From: Bacteroidota bacterium
GTDB lineage: Bacteria > Bacteroidota > Bacteroidia > Bacteroidales > Porphyromonadaceae
Direction of reading: 5' to 3'
NCBI GenBank assembly: GCA_023395395.1
Contig: JAEWZH010000016.1
Coordinates: 28,589 to 92,588, forward strand
Length of the DNA: 64,000 nt
Below, in pieces: positions 26,815-36,549 of this stretch; position 1 is the first letter of the stretch, and each line of letters begins with the position of its first letter. Position numbers and translations under genes: made by a program. Below the pieces are notes generated by a model. That model was not told the DNA's origin, searched no databases, and saw only the letters and a program-made list of their open reading frames with translations.

Positions 26815-28272
26815 ATGACCATGAAAAATATCAGAATAATTTCATTGTTGCTACTCATCGTAGCTGGCTCAATAGGAATGGAGCAGAGTGCCAATGCTCA
26901 AGAGCGTACCAATCCGCTCATAGGGATTAGAGCGACTACACCTCATGTTGCAATGAAAAGTGGACAAAAGGTCAATGTCGACTTTGTTATGGATCTTAGT
27001 GGGATGCCTGCACTTAATCGCAATGTGATGCTGGAAGTGACCCCCGTGTTGAAGTCCAACAGTGCTACTCAATCACTAGAGTTGCCCTCTTTCATCATTT
27101 CGGGTAGTACACGTGCTATCGTACTTTCAAGGAGGGGACGGACTGCTGATGTGGTGCGTACGAGGACAAAAGGAAGTACCTATCATTATACCTCCGAGGT
27201 GCCTTTTAGTCCTTGGCTTAAGGATGCTTCACTTCTCCTCTACGCTAAGCAATATGGTTGTGCCGACTGTGACCTAGGCGATGTCACCCTTAACCTCACC
27301 CCGAATGCTTTGGTACCGCTATACCAGCCAAAGTATCAGTTTGAGATGCTGGTGCCACCGGGAGAGGAGACCAAGAGGAGGGAGGAGAGCCTCACAGCCC
27401 AGATTGTATTCCAAGTAGGGCGAAGCGAGTTTATCAAGACTTTGGGCAATAACACTGCCGAGCTCAAGCGTATCGATGATAAGCATAGGGAACTCACTAC
27501 CAATGCCAACTTGACGGTGGACGCTCTCGCACTTACAGGATATGCTTCACCTGAGGGTGGTGCGGAGTTTAATCAAAACCTTTCTCAGAGACGTGTGGAA
27601 AGCATCGCCGATCAATTGGTTCGCAATTATAGTCGCTTCAAAGGCAACTACACCTCCAAGGCGATGGGTGCCGACTGGTCCGGATTGAGGGCAGCAGTGG
27701 CAGAGAGCAATATGGCAGAGAAGGAGAGCATCCTCAAGATTATCGACGAGCGTCCGGAGGGAGAGCGTACCGCTGCGCTCAAGCAGTTGAACGGTGGTAC
27801 TACCTATGCTCTCCTGATCAGGGAGATCTATCCGCCACTACGCCGTACAGTGATTACCTTCTCATTCATCGTCAAGGGCTTTGAGCTACAGGAGGCGCGT
27901 GAGGTGATCAAGACCCATCCGACCCACCTTAGTCTAGCGGAGATCAACCTAGTCGCCAACAGTTATCCGGAAGGTAGTAATGAGCGGTATCAGACTTGGG
28001 TAACCGCAGCCAAAGCCTTTCCTATGGCAGTAGAACCTGCTACTAATGCGGCAGTCATAGACATTGAGGCGAGGCGCTATGCTCAGGCGGTACGATTGCT
28101 GGAGCAGTACAAAGACAATCCGAAGCTGTGGAATATCTTGGGTATAGCTTATGCCTACAACGAGCAGTACGAGGAGGCAAGAAACTACTTGGAGCGTGCT
28201 GCACAGAAGGGTTCGGCTGATGCACAACACAATTTGGCAGAGTTGGTACACTTCCTAGAAGACAACTTCTAA
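26815..28272 (+). CDS. OmpA-like/TPR fimbrial accessory protein (DUF3868 type), pgmA position
   Basis: 485-residue exported protein (signal peptide ending SANAQ; an alternative ATG lies two codons in). The N-terminal half resembles DUF3868 proteins of fimbrial loci and holds a CADC pair. Residues about 235-345 resemble an OmpA-type domain (LTGYASPEGG..FNQNLSQRR), and the C-terminus is a short TPR (LGIAYAYNEQYEEARNYLERA). The paralogue at 37205-38638 has the same order of parts. It probably links the fimbrial apparatus to the cell wall or outer membrane, by inference. The fimA gene follows after 111 bases containing a good promoter. Confidence 0.75.
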   Translation: MTMKNIRIISLLLLIVAGSIGMEQSANAQERTNPLIGIRATTPHVAMKSGQKVNVDFVMDLSGMPALNRNVMLEVTPVLKSNSATQSLELPSFIISGSTRAIVLSRRGRTADVVRTRTKGSTYHYTSEVPFSPWLKDASLLLYAKQYGCADCDLGDVTLNLTPNALVPLYQPKYQFEMLVPPGEETKRREESLTAQIVFQVGRSEFIKTLGNNTAELKRIDDKHRELTTNANLTVDALALTGYASPEGGAEFNQNLSQRRVESIADQLVRNYSRFKGNYTSKAMGADWSGLRAAVAESNMAEKESILKIIDERPEGERTAALKQLNGGTTYALLIREIYPPLRRTVITFSFIVKGFELQEAREVIKTHPTHLSLAEINLVANSYPEGSNERYQTWVTAAKAFPMAVEPATNAAVIDIEARRYAQAVRLLEQYKDNPKLWNILGIAYAYNEQYEEARNYLERAAQKGSADAQHNLAELVHFLEDNF

Positions 28273-28284
28273 ACCAATGGATAA

Positions 28285-28316
28285 TTGTTAGAGAATAGTA
28301 TATCAGGGTAGATTTG
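28285..28316 (+). promoter_or_regulatory. internal promoter for fimA
   Basis: TTG (28285-28287), 21 bases, TAGATTTG (28309-28316), about 68 bases before the fimA ATG. It would allow fimA transcription independent of the two upstream genes. Confidence 0.55.
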
Positions 28317-28383
28317 AGAACATCGAACTACTCGACATGAGACAACTAGTTTTTTATTTATTAATTCAACAAGTTTTGAGCGT

Positions 28384-29559
28384 ATGAAAAAGAGTTTATT
28401 TATGGCAGGGCTTATGTCCCTTGCAATGTTCACACTCGTCGGGTGCAACAAGGAGCAGAATGGCCCTGCTGAGGAGGGCGCTCCAGCTACCGTAAGCATC
28501 AAGCTCCAGGGCGTAGCTATGCGTGCTTATGAGACAGACCAAGGGACTGCAGACAAAAAGGTTTATACCCTTGCAGCCATGGTCTACAATGGTAATGTCC
28601 AAGAGGCATACAAGGCTGCAGCAGCGGAAGAACAGTTGGAGATCAAGGATATCCCTTGTACCGCAGGAGCACGCAAGCTCGTGGTCGTTGCCAACTTCGG
28701 GACTGAAGACCTGAAGGGTTTGACCCTAACTGAGCTTCAGGCAAAGACTTTGGATTTGACTGCAGATCACCAAGATCCAACTAAAAAGTTACACATGATG
28801 ACATCAGAGGTTACTGATGTAACAATTGTAGCAGGCAAGAACCTTTATGGTTCTACTGGTACCGGCAATGTGCTGAGTACAGCTCCTCTAAAGATCACTC
28901 ACGTACACGCCGGTATGGAGTTCAAGGCTGTAACTGTTAACCTCAAAGAGGCATTCGCCGCTAAGTACAGCTTGGATCTTACTCAAAACACAAGCATTAT
29001 CGGTTTGATCGTCAAGGGTCAGTCTAAGATCTTCGGTGACCCACTTGCTAATGCCAATACTAAGTATTTCTATGGTGAGGATCACAAAAGTACTGCAGTC
29101 AATGCATACACTCCTGCTGATTACGATGAGATGACTGCGCTTAAGAAGGAATTTACAGTGAATCCTGCTACAGCTCTTACTGATGCGGGCTTCTATATCC
29201 TAGAGAATAACAACCAGAATCATCCTACTATCCTCTGTCTAAAGACCAAGCTTTTGGATAACACTGGTCAGGATTTGGCGGGTGATGCTCTGGCTACTGC
29301 TAAAGCTGCCGGATATTGCGACGACAATGGCTTCACCTACTATCCGGTATTGATCAACTGGGATCTAGCGAACTACAGTTATGCTAATGGAGTAACAGCT
29401 GGTAAGAAGATTGTACGCAACAATAAGTATCAGATTACACTCAATATCACCGGTCCTGGTACAGATCAGCCAGAGGAGCCAGTTGATGAGCCAGCTACTT
29501 TGGATGTAACTGTCGAGGTTACTCCTTGGGTGCTTGTTGGTCAGACTGTTAATTGGTAA
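28384..29559 (+). CDS. fimA: FimA-type major fimbrial subunit (type V pilin), prefimbrillin
   Basis: 391-residue lipoprotein precursor: lipobox LVGC (C21), then two beta-sandwich domains and a C-terminal strand. The N-terminal segment (TVSIKL..., VYNG, AGARKLVVVAN.G) and the C-terminus ITGPGT..EEPVDEP followed by WVLVGQTVNW match P. gingivalis FimA as I know it (ends WVLVGQNATW). Arg47 in VAMRAYE lies where FimA is cut by Arg-gingipain (Arg46), the step that frees the groove for donor-strand polymerisation. It polymerises into the long fimbria. A strong hairpin follows and probably limits expression of fimB-E. Confidence 0.92.
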   Translation: MKKSLFMAGLMSLAMFTLVGCNKEQNGPAEEGAPATVSIKLQGVAMRAYETDQGTADKKVYTLAAMVYNGNVQEAYKAAAAEEQLEIKDIPCTAGARKLVVVANFGTEDLKGLTLTELQAKTLDLTADHQDPTKKLHMMTSEVTDVTIVAGKNLYGSTGTGNVLSTAPLKITHVHAGMEFKAVTVNLKEAFAAKYSLDLTQNTSIIGLIVKGQSKIFGDPLANANTKYFYGEDHKSTAVNAYTPADYDEMTALKKEFTVNPATALTDAGFYILENNNQNHPTILCLKTKLLDNTGQDLAGDALATAKAAGYCDDNGFTYYPVLINWDLANYSYANGVTAGKKIVRNNKYQITLNITGPGTDQPEEPVDEPATLDVTVEVTPWVLVGQTVNW

Positions 29560-29600
29560 TTTACCGATGAAGTACTCAGAGCATTAGTGTAATTAATAAT

Positions 29601-29667
29601 ATGGCTTGCGAGAGGCAGGACTCTCGCAACTGAAAGAGGGAGACCCTCTCGCAAGCCATTTTTTCTT
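29601..29667 (+). terminator. intrinsic terminator/attenuator between fimA and fimB
   Basis: ATGGCTTGCGAGAGG (29601-29615) pairs perfectly with CCTCTCGCAAGCCAT (29645-29659), followed by TTTTTCTT. As fimB-E lack an obvious promoter of their own, read-through here would set their level. Confidence 0.85.
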
Positions 29668-29716
29668 AAGTAGATTTTACCTCTATTAGGTACAAACACT
29701 TTAGTAAAGCGGAATT

Positions 29717-30670
29717 ATGAATAATACATTAAAATGGATTAAAATAGTCTCAATGGTGACGTTGGTGGCTCTCTTCTCTACGAGCTGCGGCATCAAAGAG
29801 GATCTGTCAGACTGTCCACTTCCATTCGACATCACGGTGCGGGCTCTCGATTCGGAGAATAACGATATCACCACGGATGGAGATGTGCGGAATGTTGTGG
29901 TATTCATATTCGATGAAAAGGGGTATCTGATAGATCGTGTAACGATGGGTGCGGAGCAAGTGAAGGCAAAGACACCTATTCATATTTATAAGCTTGGACT
30001 TAAACTTGAAGAAGTCACTCTTGTTGCTTGGGGCAACCTCTCTGACGAGGATCAAAATAAGCTCCAAGGGGTAAAGAAGATGGAGGATCTCGTTGTCGCT
30101 CTCACCCCTACACGAGCTACCGAAAGTCTTGCCAAGTCTCCTGAGGATCTCTTCTCAGGAAAGCTGGTGCGCACCATCAAGTATGGTGGCCTCCTCAAAG
30201 ACGAGGACGGTGTCATAGATATCTATAGGCGTACCGCTTCGGTCAATATCACTGTCGTAGGGTATGACGGATGGCTCAAGCGTAATGGCTATCCCAAAAA
30301 GCCGTTTGACCCAAGCGACCTCAAAGCAGCCAAGATTATTTTTGGTGAGTCTCCAAATGCCTATGCTGTGGTAGATCAGCTCGTTGGAGATATGGTATCC
30401 TATCGCCCCATAGGGACGATGGATGATAGAGGGGACTATCGTATAGCACCTTTTAGAGTTTATCCTTCTCTGGAAGGCAAATTATTCAGTTTGGACTTTT
30501 GGGTCAATGATAAGATGACCATCTCTTTTACCCAAGACTCCACCGGTAAACCAATCTTGCCTGTCGTCGGAAAAATGCTCAATCTTCTCATTGACTTCAG
30601 GAGCGCAGAAGTAAGCGTCACGGTTGTTGTCACACCATGGAACATCGTTCATCAGTTCGTTCAATACTAA
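29717..30670 (+). CDS. fimB: FimB/Mfa2-family fimbrial anchor
   Basis: 317-residue lipoprotein with lipobox STSC (C24) followed at once by the family signature EDLSDCP. FimB/Mfa2 proteins sit at the base of the fimbria, anchor it in the outer membrane by their lipid and limit its length. The C-terminus VVVTPWNIVHQFVQY is a donor-strand-like end. The frame is intact; the P. gingivalis type strain carries a broken fimB. It is followed after 34 bases by fimC. Confidence 0.87.
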   Translation: MNNTLKWIKIVSMVTLVALFSTSCGIKEDLSDCPLPFDITVRALDSENNDITTDGDVRNVVVFIFDEKGYLIDRVTMGAEQVKAKTPIHIYKLGLKLEEVTLVAWGNLSDEDQNKLQGVKKMEDLVVALTPTRATESLAKSPEDLFSGKLVRTIKYGGLLKDEDGVIDIYRRTASVNITVVGYDGWLKRNGYPKKPFDPSDLKAAKIIFGESPNAYAVVDQLVGDMVSYRPIGTMDDRGDYRIAPFRVYPSLEGKLFSLDFWVNDKMTISFTQDSTGKPILPVVGKMLNLLIDFRSAEVSVTVVVTPWNIVHQFVQY

Positions 30671-30704
30671 ATAGCTGAGATTCCAATTAGATAAGGAAAG
30701 GACT

Positions 30705-32048
30705 ATGAAACTATACAAGAGCATAATATACACAGTGCTACTGCTGGCGACGCTGCTCAGCTGTAGCAAGGATAGGAATGAGTATCCTGATGAGATAGCT
30801 GAGGTACGGCTCACGGTGCCAGCGGTGACGATGCGTGGTGGTGTGCTCTTTACTGAGCAAGACGAAAAGGTGGCCAAGGTACGCGTATTGATCTTCAATG
30901 CCGGTGGCGGTATCGATGCGCAGAAGCTATTTATCGCTAATACGGATGAGTTCGCCAATCCATTCCACATGGAGGCGCATGTAGGTAATAAGAATGTCTA
31001 CGTCATTGCCAACGAGCCTGATGCCTTGAAAACTCAGCTCGATTTGGTGGTCTTTGAGTCCGATCTGATGGCACTTGCGTTGCCGGAAGTAGGCGCAACG
31101 ATTGCAGCTCCGCTTACTATGGTGGGAGAGGTTAAAAATATCACGTTGGTGGCTAATACAGCCAATCAGACTACGGTTGCACTCAATAGGGTGGTGGCAA
31201 AGATTACCCTCGATCTCAAACAGGACACAGATGAAAACATACAGCTCAAGATTACCAAAGCGACCATTGACCGTCTGCCTAAGCAGAGTACCCTATTCCC
31301 CAAGACCCCATTTGCCCTGGGTCAGTCGTGGATTTATACCAAGTCGCAAGAGCTTCTCTTGACCAATAAAGCGATAGACTTCGCTCCATATATCACCGAT
31401 AATACGCTTTATGTATATGAAAATATAGGAAGTGTAGCGGACACCTTAAATAGAGCTCCTCAGCTGACGGTGACAGCACTCTTCAATGGCATAGAGACCA
31501 CCTACCACGCTTACGTCAATGATGAGACCAGCACCATAGGTGGAGCAAATGCAGATCATCACTTCTCTTTGAGGCGCAATCATCACTACAAGTTGGAAGG
31601 GACGATCACTAAGCTGGGTAATTTCTCCGCTCTTCTCCTCAATACCAAGGTATTGCCTTGGGAGGTGGAGACTCTACAGAAAGATTTCTTGGAGCCCAAG
31701 ATGATACAGATTACACCACAGCCAGCTGAGCCTACGAATTATACCTCCTTGGCCACACCTCTAATCTTTAATGTGAAGATAAAGGCGACAGAGGGCAAGC
31801 GATGGAGAGCGACGGTGACCAATAGCCTCGAGTTTGAAGTGGTGCATGATGGGACATTTGTCTCTGAAGGGGATGCCGATGGGGTCACCACCTATAGGGT
31901 CAAAGTGATACCACGTAAGCCAGCTAGCACCAAACTTCGTACGACAGAGCTCTATTTTGTCGTCGATAATCAGGAAATTGTCCTGCCTGGATCTACCCCT
32001 ACGGATCGTACGACCCGCATTCACATTACTCAGAAAGCAAATGCCTAA
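30705..32048 (+). CDS. fimC: FimC-like fimbrial accessory lipoprotein
   Basis: 447 residues, lipobox LLSC (C21). A strand-forming N-terminus leads to PAVTMRGG, a potential Arg-processing site, then the pilin-like segment VLIFNAGG. The second half has HHYKLEG, VLPWEV and WRATVTNSLEF, all repeated in the paralogue at 41586-43118. Position and length correspond to FimC of P. gingivalis, a minor component associated with the fimbrial tip. The symbol is assigned by order. Confidence 0.75.
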   Translation: MKLYKSIIYTVLLLATLLSCSKDRNEYPDEIAEVRLTVPAVTMRGGVLFTEQDEKVAKVRVLIFNAGGGIDAQKLFIANTDEFANPFHMEAHVGNKNVYVIANEPDALKTQLDLVVFESDLMALALPEVGATIAAPLTMVGEVKNITLVANTANQTTVALNRVVAKITLDLKQDTDENIQLKITKATIDRLPKQSTLFPKTPFALGQSWIYTKSQELLLTNKAIDFAPYITDNTLYVYENIGSVADTLNRAPQLTVTALFNGIETTYHAYVNDETSTIGGANADHHFSLRRNHHYKLEGTITKLGNFSALLLNTKVLPWEVETLQKDFLEPKMIQITPQPAEPTNYTSLATPLIFNVKIKATEGKRWRATVTNSLEFEVVHDGTFVSEGDADGVTTYRVKVIPRKPASTKLRTTELYFVVDNQEIVLPGSTPTDRTTRIHITQKANA

Positions 32049-32066
32049 AGAGAGAGATAGAACGTT

Positions 32067-34097
32067 ATGAAGAAGATATATTCATTTACCTCAATACTTG
32101 CCCTCATTGCATTGGTACTCATCGGGCATGGATGTATTAAGGATCGAGGGGTGGATTGCTTGGTGCAAGAAGCTCAGACGCTCACCCTGAGGGTTAATAT
32201 CCATGGTATCACAGAGAGTAGGGCATTGGCATTGCGCGCAACCGAAAATGGGGAAGACACCTACAACGAAAACAAAATAGATGCTTTCTCAGTCTTATTC
32301 TACAAGCCCGATGGTTCTTTATTTTGGTCGGTGCCCTCTACTGGTTTGGAGGCAAATGCGGCAGGTACCTATATCATCCCTGTACCTCAGCAGCATATCG
32401 CAGCTTTGGATGGGAATACAGCATATAGGATTTACGTGGTCGCTAACCACTCCTTTACCACAGCTCCAGCGACTGAAGCGGCTCTGAAGTCCACCGTAAT
32501 CTCCGAGGCTATCCCTCAGATACCCGCTAAGTTTGTGATGGTAGGAATGGTCACTAAGTCCGTAGATATGTCGAGCGAAGCAGGGAAGACCTTGGGGACT
32601 GTCGACTTGAAACGTGTGGCAGCTAAGGTACGTCTCAGACAACCAAGCGTGATGGTCGACGGCTACGAGGTCGTCGGGCCTATCGAAGCCAAACTGAGGG
32701 ACACACGAGACAAAGGGCAGCTGCTCAATCCTACGGTAGAGCCTACTTCTACCTTAGGTGCTTCCGATTACAGAACTGTGACTGAAATGGTACAGGGGGT
32801 GAAGTCTACCCATTTTTACTCTTACTACACCAAGTGGATCGGAGAGGTCGATCGCCCCACAATCTTTGTCAAGGTGATGATGAAGAAGAATGGTACGGCT
32901 GATAGTACTGCTAAGGCTTACTATTACAGGGTACCTGTAGAAGCCTCCGGTGCTGAGCTCAAGTCCAACTACCTCTACGATGTCAGCGTGACGATAGAAA
33001 TCCTAGGAGGCTTGACCCCGGAGGATCCAAAGAAGATTGTCGGCACTGTGTCTGTCAAGAATTGGATAGCTCACGATGATGTATTTGAATTGCCAGCCAC
33101 CAAGTATCTGATGGTAGCTGAGCACCAAGCATCGATGAATAGTATCACCGACCGTGACATCAGTTACCAGTCCTCGTCTACTGCCAGCATCGCGAATATT
33201 AATGCTTACTATCGGTATGTGGATAATGATAAGACTAGTCCTACATACGGACAAGAAGTAGTTAAAGAATGTACGGGAAATGATATCCCTACTATTGCAA
33301 TTAACGCTGTGGATAGTAAGGTTCATATCTATTCTAGGATTCCCGTCAATAATATCCCCAAAACCATAGAGTTTGACGTCACTAACCTAGATGGTTTTAG
33401 TGAGCATATAGTGGTGACACAGTATCCTGATAATTACATTACATATACTTGGGGAACCAAATCTTTCCTAAAACCTGATGGAACCCTCCCCTCACACCTT
33501 AATAATAAGGCAATGTATCACGTGGTGGTTCAGGTGCCTCCGACTGATATGATTCTCGGGTTCCCTCCGACTCAAAGCCAAAAATTTTATAAGAGATATT
33601 CACTTGAATTTACGGATCAGATTACTAAAAACGACTTGGAGACCTCTAAGATGGTATCGCCCTCTTTTGAGTTAGCATCTCAGTTAGGGGCGACTTATCC
33701 AATGCCATATTATGATTATAACGGGGATCGTTATAGTGAACCACAGGCACGTTACCAATCTACTGGAGGAGGGTCTTTCAGCTACGATTACTCTTCGACA
33801 TATCCCAATCCCTATGGCGCTGCGTTTGATTGTGCCAAGTATACTGAGACAAGGGTGGTTAATGGAGTCGATGTGACGCTCAATGATTGGCGCCTGCCTA
33901 CCGAGGCGGAGATAAAGTTGATTGACCAACTACAACATGATACCAATAGTGCGGTTAAGTCCATCATGACTGGACGTTACTACTGGGATGCCTATAGCAG
34001 TAACGGCGCTACAATGCTTACAGACGGATCCGGAGGTTCTTCTTCTAGGGCTCATGTGCGTTGCGTACGTGATGTGAAGGATAATACTGTTGATTAA
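32067..34097 (+). CDS. fimD: FimD-like fimbrial protein with C-terminal adhesin-like domain
   Basis: 676 residues, lipobox GHGC (C23). Pilin-like N-terminal half with ESRALALRAT as potential Arg-processing site and FSVLFYKPDG; NYLYDVSVTIEI in the middle. The last ~90 residues form a distinct domain, NDWRLPTEAEI..SAVKS...YYW..HVRCVRD, resembling the DUF1566/FISUMP C-type-lectin-like fold and fully paralogous to the end of the protein at 43184-45709. A tip adhesin role is plausible. Symbol assigned by order; 18 bases after fimC. Confidence 0.75.
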   Translation: MKKIYSFTSILALIALVLIGHGCIKDRGVDCLVQEAQTLTLRVNIHGITESRALALRATENGEDTYNENKIDAFSVLFYKPDGSLFWSVPSTGLEANAAGTYIIPVPQQHIAALDGNTAYRIYVVANHSFTTAPATEAALKSTVISEAIPQIPAKFVMVGMVTKSVDMSSEAGKTLGTVDLKRVAAKVRLRQPSVMVDGYEVVGPIEAKLRDTRDKGQLLNPTVEPTSTLGASDYRTVTEMVQGVKSTHFYSYYTKWIGEVDRPTIFVKVMMKKNGTADSTAKAYYYRVPVEASGAELKSNYLYDVSVTIEILGGLTPEDPKKIVGTVSVKNWIAHDDVFELPATKYLMVAEHQASMNSITDRDISYQSSSTASIANINAYYRYVDNDKTSPTYGQEVVKECTGNDIPTIAINAVDSKVHIYSRIPVNNIPKTIEFDVTNLDGFSEHIVVTQYPDNYITYTWGTKSFLKPDGTLPSHLNNKAMYHVVVQVPPTDMILGFPPTQSQKFYKRYSLEFTDQITKNDLETSKMVSPSFELASQLGATYPMPYYDYNGDRYSEPQARYQSTGGGSFSYDYSSTYPNPYGAAFDCAKYTETRVVNGVDVTLNDWRLPTEAEIKLIDQLQHDTNSAVKSIMTGRYYWDAYSSNGATMLTDGSGGSSSRAHVRCVRDVKDNTVD

Positions 34098-34124
34098 GTC
34101 GGACAGATAAGAGATGCGAAGATT

Positions 34125-35768
34125 ATGAAGAAGATAAGTTTATTATTCATGCTTTCGGTGCTCCTGCTCGGGGCATGTACGATGCGCCATGCATCCCCAT
34201 CCCCTCATGATTCTGAAAGGATTGCTGTCCGCTTTGGCGTGGATGTCCCCAATTTCACACCGATGCGTGTCGTAGGGCTGGACGAAAATGCAATAGGGTC
34301 TCTGGAGTTGTGGGTCTTTGATAGAGATGGTCACTTCTTGGAGCGTGCAATAGCAACCAATATCACACCTGACGGTGGGAAATACACCTTCGAGGCGATG
34401 ATGACACCAGCCCCAGATGGCTGTATCATCCACTTCGTGGCGAATAAATCGTTTAGCGGTGACCCGCTCAACTTCATCGGTCGAGACGAGGCAGAAGTCC
34501 TCTTCGCTGTGAGTGGTAATTCTGAAGGCGGTAAGATGACGATGTGGGCGCGTAAGGAGTTTACAACCCCAATCGCAGAGAATACGGACTTAGGAGAGGT
34601 GCAGCTTATCCGTAATATGGTGAAGTTTGGGTTGGTAGTCAATTCCACTAAACTTCAAGATGTCACCTACGCTCTCTATCGGACATGGGACAAAGGCTCT
34701 ATAGCACCATTTAATCCGGACAAGCTGGCAACCAATCCTTTCGACACCAATGATATGGTCCCTACCGAGCCTGCGGGAGTGGCTTATGCTGATTATAGTA
34801 GTGATTGGCTATCAGCTGATGGGAGTGCTTTTCACTACGGCTACGAGCGAAAAAATGCCGATGCCGCTGAGATTGCTTGCTTGATTATTAAAGCTAAGTA
34901 TGATGGTGACACCAGCTACAGCTACTACAAGATAGACTTTGTCAATACCGACAAGGTGCGATACGATCTCATTCGTAACCACTTCTTCAAGGTGACTATC
35001 AATGATGTGCGCCAGAGAGGTTATGCTTCCGTAAACGATGCTCTGGCTGGTACAGCAGCCAATAATTTGGCGCTCTCCGAGCAGATTCAGATGTATCCTA
35101 CCTTCTCTGATGGTAAAGGACAATTGGATGTGGAGCGAACCTTCTTTGTCTTTGTGAATAACGAGCCGAGCTTTACTTTCAGGGCAGATTATATCCCCAA
35201 TGTAAATAATCCTACTGTCAAAGCTAACGAGCGAATTACATTGACCTCTACGGGCGATGCAATCAATGGGACACCCACCCACGACAATAATGGAAACATA
35301 ACTGTGCCACTCCATCCCTTCCCCATTGATGGTACTAGCCTTACTTCCGACTTGGTTCTTGGGGTCAATGACAATGTCGAGCTCAAGCGTCTGGTGCGTA
35401 TCGTGGTACGTCCACAGTTCGATTTCGCCCACTTCAAGATGAATAATGAGGAAACGCTTTCAAAACAGGTTACTGCGACGCAAAATACCCCATTGACATT
35501 TGAGGTGACGCTTCCGGAAGAGTTTAGTGCGCGATTATTGCCGATGACGTTTAGGGTCTTCACCGAGCATTTCTATCCCTCCAATCACGAAGGGTTTACC
35601 TTTGGTTACAAGAATGGCACATTCTATGCCATCGAGGTGAGCAGCATCCCAGCCGATCGGAAGCTGACCTGGCACTTTAAGTCCAACAAGGGTGCTTCCG
35701 CAGAGTCTATCAAGATTGAGTGTGTGGAGCAATATTTTAGAACCGTCACTGCTACCGTCACCAACTAA
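34125..35768 (+). CDS. fimE: FimE-like fimbrial accessory lipoprotein
   Basis: 547 residues, lipobox LLGAC (C18). NFTPMRVVGLDEN is a potential Arg-processing site, followed by LELWVFDRDGHFLE, the pilin-like first domain; CIIHFVANKSF matches YIHFIANHDW in the paralogue at 45769. A later shared segment is FSDGKGQLDVERTFFVF. Last gene of the first locus; in P. gingivalis FimE is required to assemble FimC and FimD on the fimbria. Symbol by order. A terminator follows. Confidence 0.75.
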   Translation: MKKISLLFMLSVLLLGACTMRHASPSPHDSERIAVRFGVDVPNFTPMRVVGLDENAIGSLELWVFDRDGHFLERAIATNITPDGGKYTFEAMMTPAPDGCIIHFVANKSFSGDPLNFIGRDEAEVLFAVSGNSEGGKMTMWARKEFTTPIAENTDLGEVQLIRNMVKFGLVVNSTKLQDVTYALYRTWDKGSIAPFNPDKLATNPFDTNDMVPTEPAGVAYADYSSDWLSADGSAFHYGYERKNADAAEIACLIIKAKYDGDTSYSYYKIDFVNTDKVRYDLIRNHFFKVTINDVRQRGYASVNDALAGTAANNLALSEQIQMYPTFSDGKGQLDVERTFFVFVNNEPSFTFRADYIPNVNNPTVKANERITLTSTGDAINGTPTHDNNGNITVPLHPFPIDGTSLTSDLVLGVNDNVELKRLVRIVVRPQFDFAHFKMNNEETLSKQVTATQNTPLTFEVTLPEEFSARLLPMTFRVFTEHFYPSNHEGFTFGYKNGTFYAIEVSSIPADRKLTWHFKSNKGASAESIKIECVEQYFRTVTATVTN

Positions 35769-35790
35769 TTGAGTGGCGATTGAAAATTGA

Positions 35791-35832
35791 AAAGGCACAG
35801 GGCTACGCTATGCGTAACCCTGTGCCTTTTTC
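35791..35832 (+). terminator. intrinsic terminator of the fim locus
   Basis: AAAGGCACAGGG (35791-35802) pairs with CCCTGTGCCTTT (35818-35829) with an inner TACGC/GCGTA stem, then a T run. Confidence 0.9.
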
Positions 35833-35947
35833 GTGTAAATTATCGACCCTATAAGGAATACGATAGGTGGTGCGACCCGCCCTTGTGGCAGGTCGTATAT
35901 GGGGTGTGGCAATCCCTCTCCCTAATTATTTGGTAAAACCAAATGAC

Positions 35948-36057
35948 TGCTCTATAGAGGAGATTTGATTGCTCTATAGAGGAGATTTGGTTGCTCTATA
36001 GAGGAGATTTGGTTGCTCTATAGAGGGAATTTGGTCGCTCGGCAGAGAGAAGCTTGT
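35948..36057. repeat. 22-bp tandem repeat array
   Basis: Four head-to-tail units of TGCTCTATAGAGGAGATTTG plus two bases (35948-35969, 35970-35991, 35992-36013, 36014-36035), with 1-3 differences between units, and a fifth degenerate unit at 36036-36057 that merges into the longer direct repeat. Each full unit holds the palindrome CTCTATAGAG. Confidence 0.9.
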
Positions 36058-36085
36058 TTTTTTCATCGACAGACGCGCTCTACTT
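36036..36085. repeat. direct repeat copy A flanking the mfa-type locus
   Basis: About 50 bp (CGCTCGGCAGAGAGAAGCTT...ATCGACAGACGCGCTCTACTT) matching 47619-47667 in the same orientation with about four differences. Confidence 0.85.
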
Positions 36086-36549
36086 AACGAAATTGATGAG
36101 AGACGAGGAAATATGATGTCTGACCACCTAGTGCAGGTCGCACATGTCACAAAAAAATAAAATGACAAGGTATGCAATCTCTGTCGAGTTGCTTACCCCT
36201 TTTTCTGTAATAAAATATAAATAATATGAATTTTTCTCCTTTGGGACGAGGACATGAAGGTATCTTACTGCCTGTATTTTAGTGTGTTATGTGAAATTTG
36301 TTGTGGCGGTTTCGAAAACCATATATTGTATATTCAAGATAAAGATGTAACCTTGTCCAGAGAATAGTAGTGAAAAAGATTACTTATTCTTTTGAGGAAA
36401 GAAAGATATTGGGTTTATAGTTGGGTAAGAGAATTTTATGTGGCTGTTAGCACTATTATTATTTAGTGTTATATTATACAAGAGCGGATGTAATTTTAGT
36501 CGAGGCTTTAGCTAGCGATTTGAAGCCATGATGGTATTGATAGTGGATT
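36086..36549. other. AT-rich leader region of the mfa-type locus
   Basis: About 460 bases without coding potential or an obvious TAnnTTTG promoter. The promoter of the second locus should lie here. Confidence 0.4.

Noticed and set aside
34812..35432. 206-codon minus-strand frame opposite fimE
   Set aside because: It lies wholly inside a well-supported gene and has no recognisable product or start context.
35948..36057. 22-bp tandem repeats as a CRISPR or iteron-type replication origin
   Set aside because: Repeats are contiguous with no spacers, and no replication initiator gene or DnaA-box cluster is nearby.
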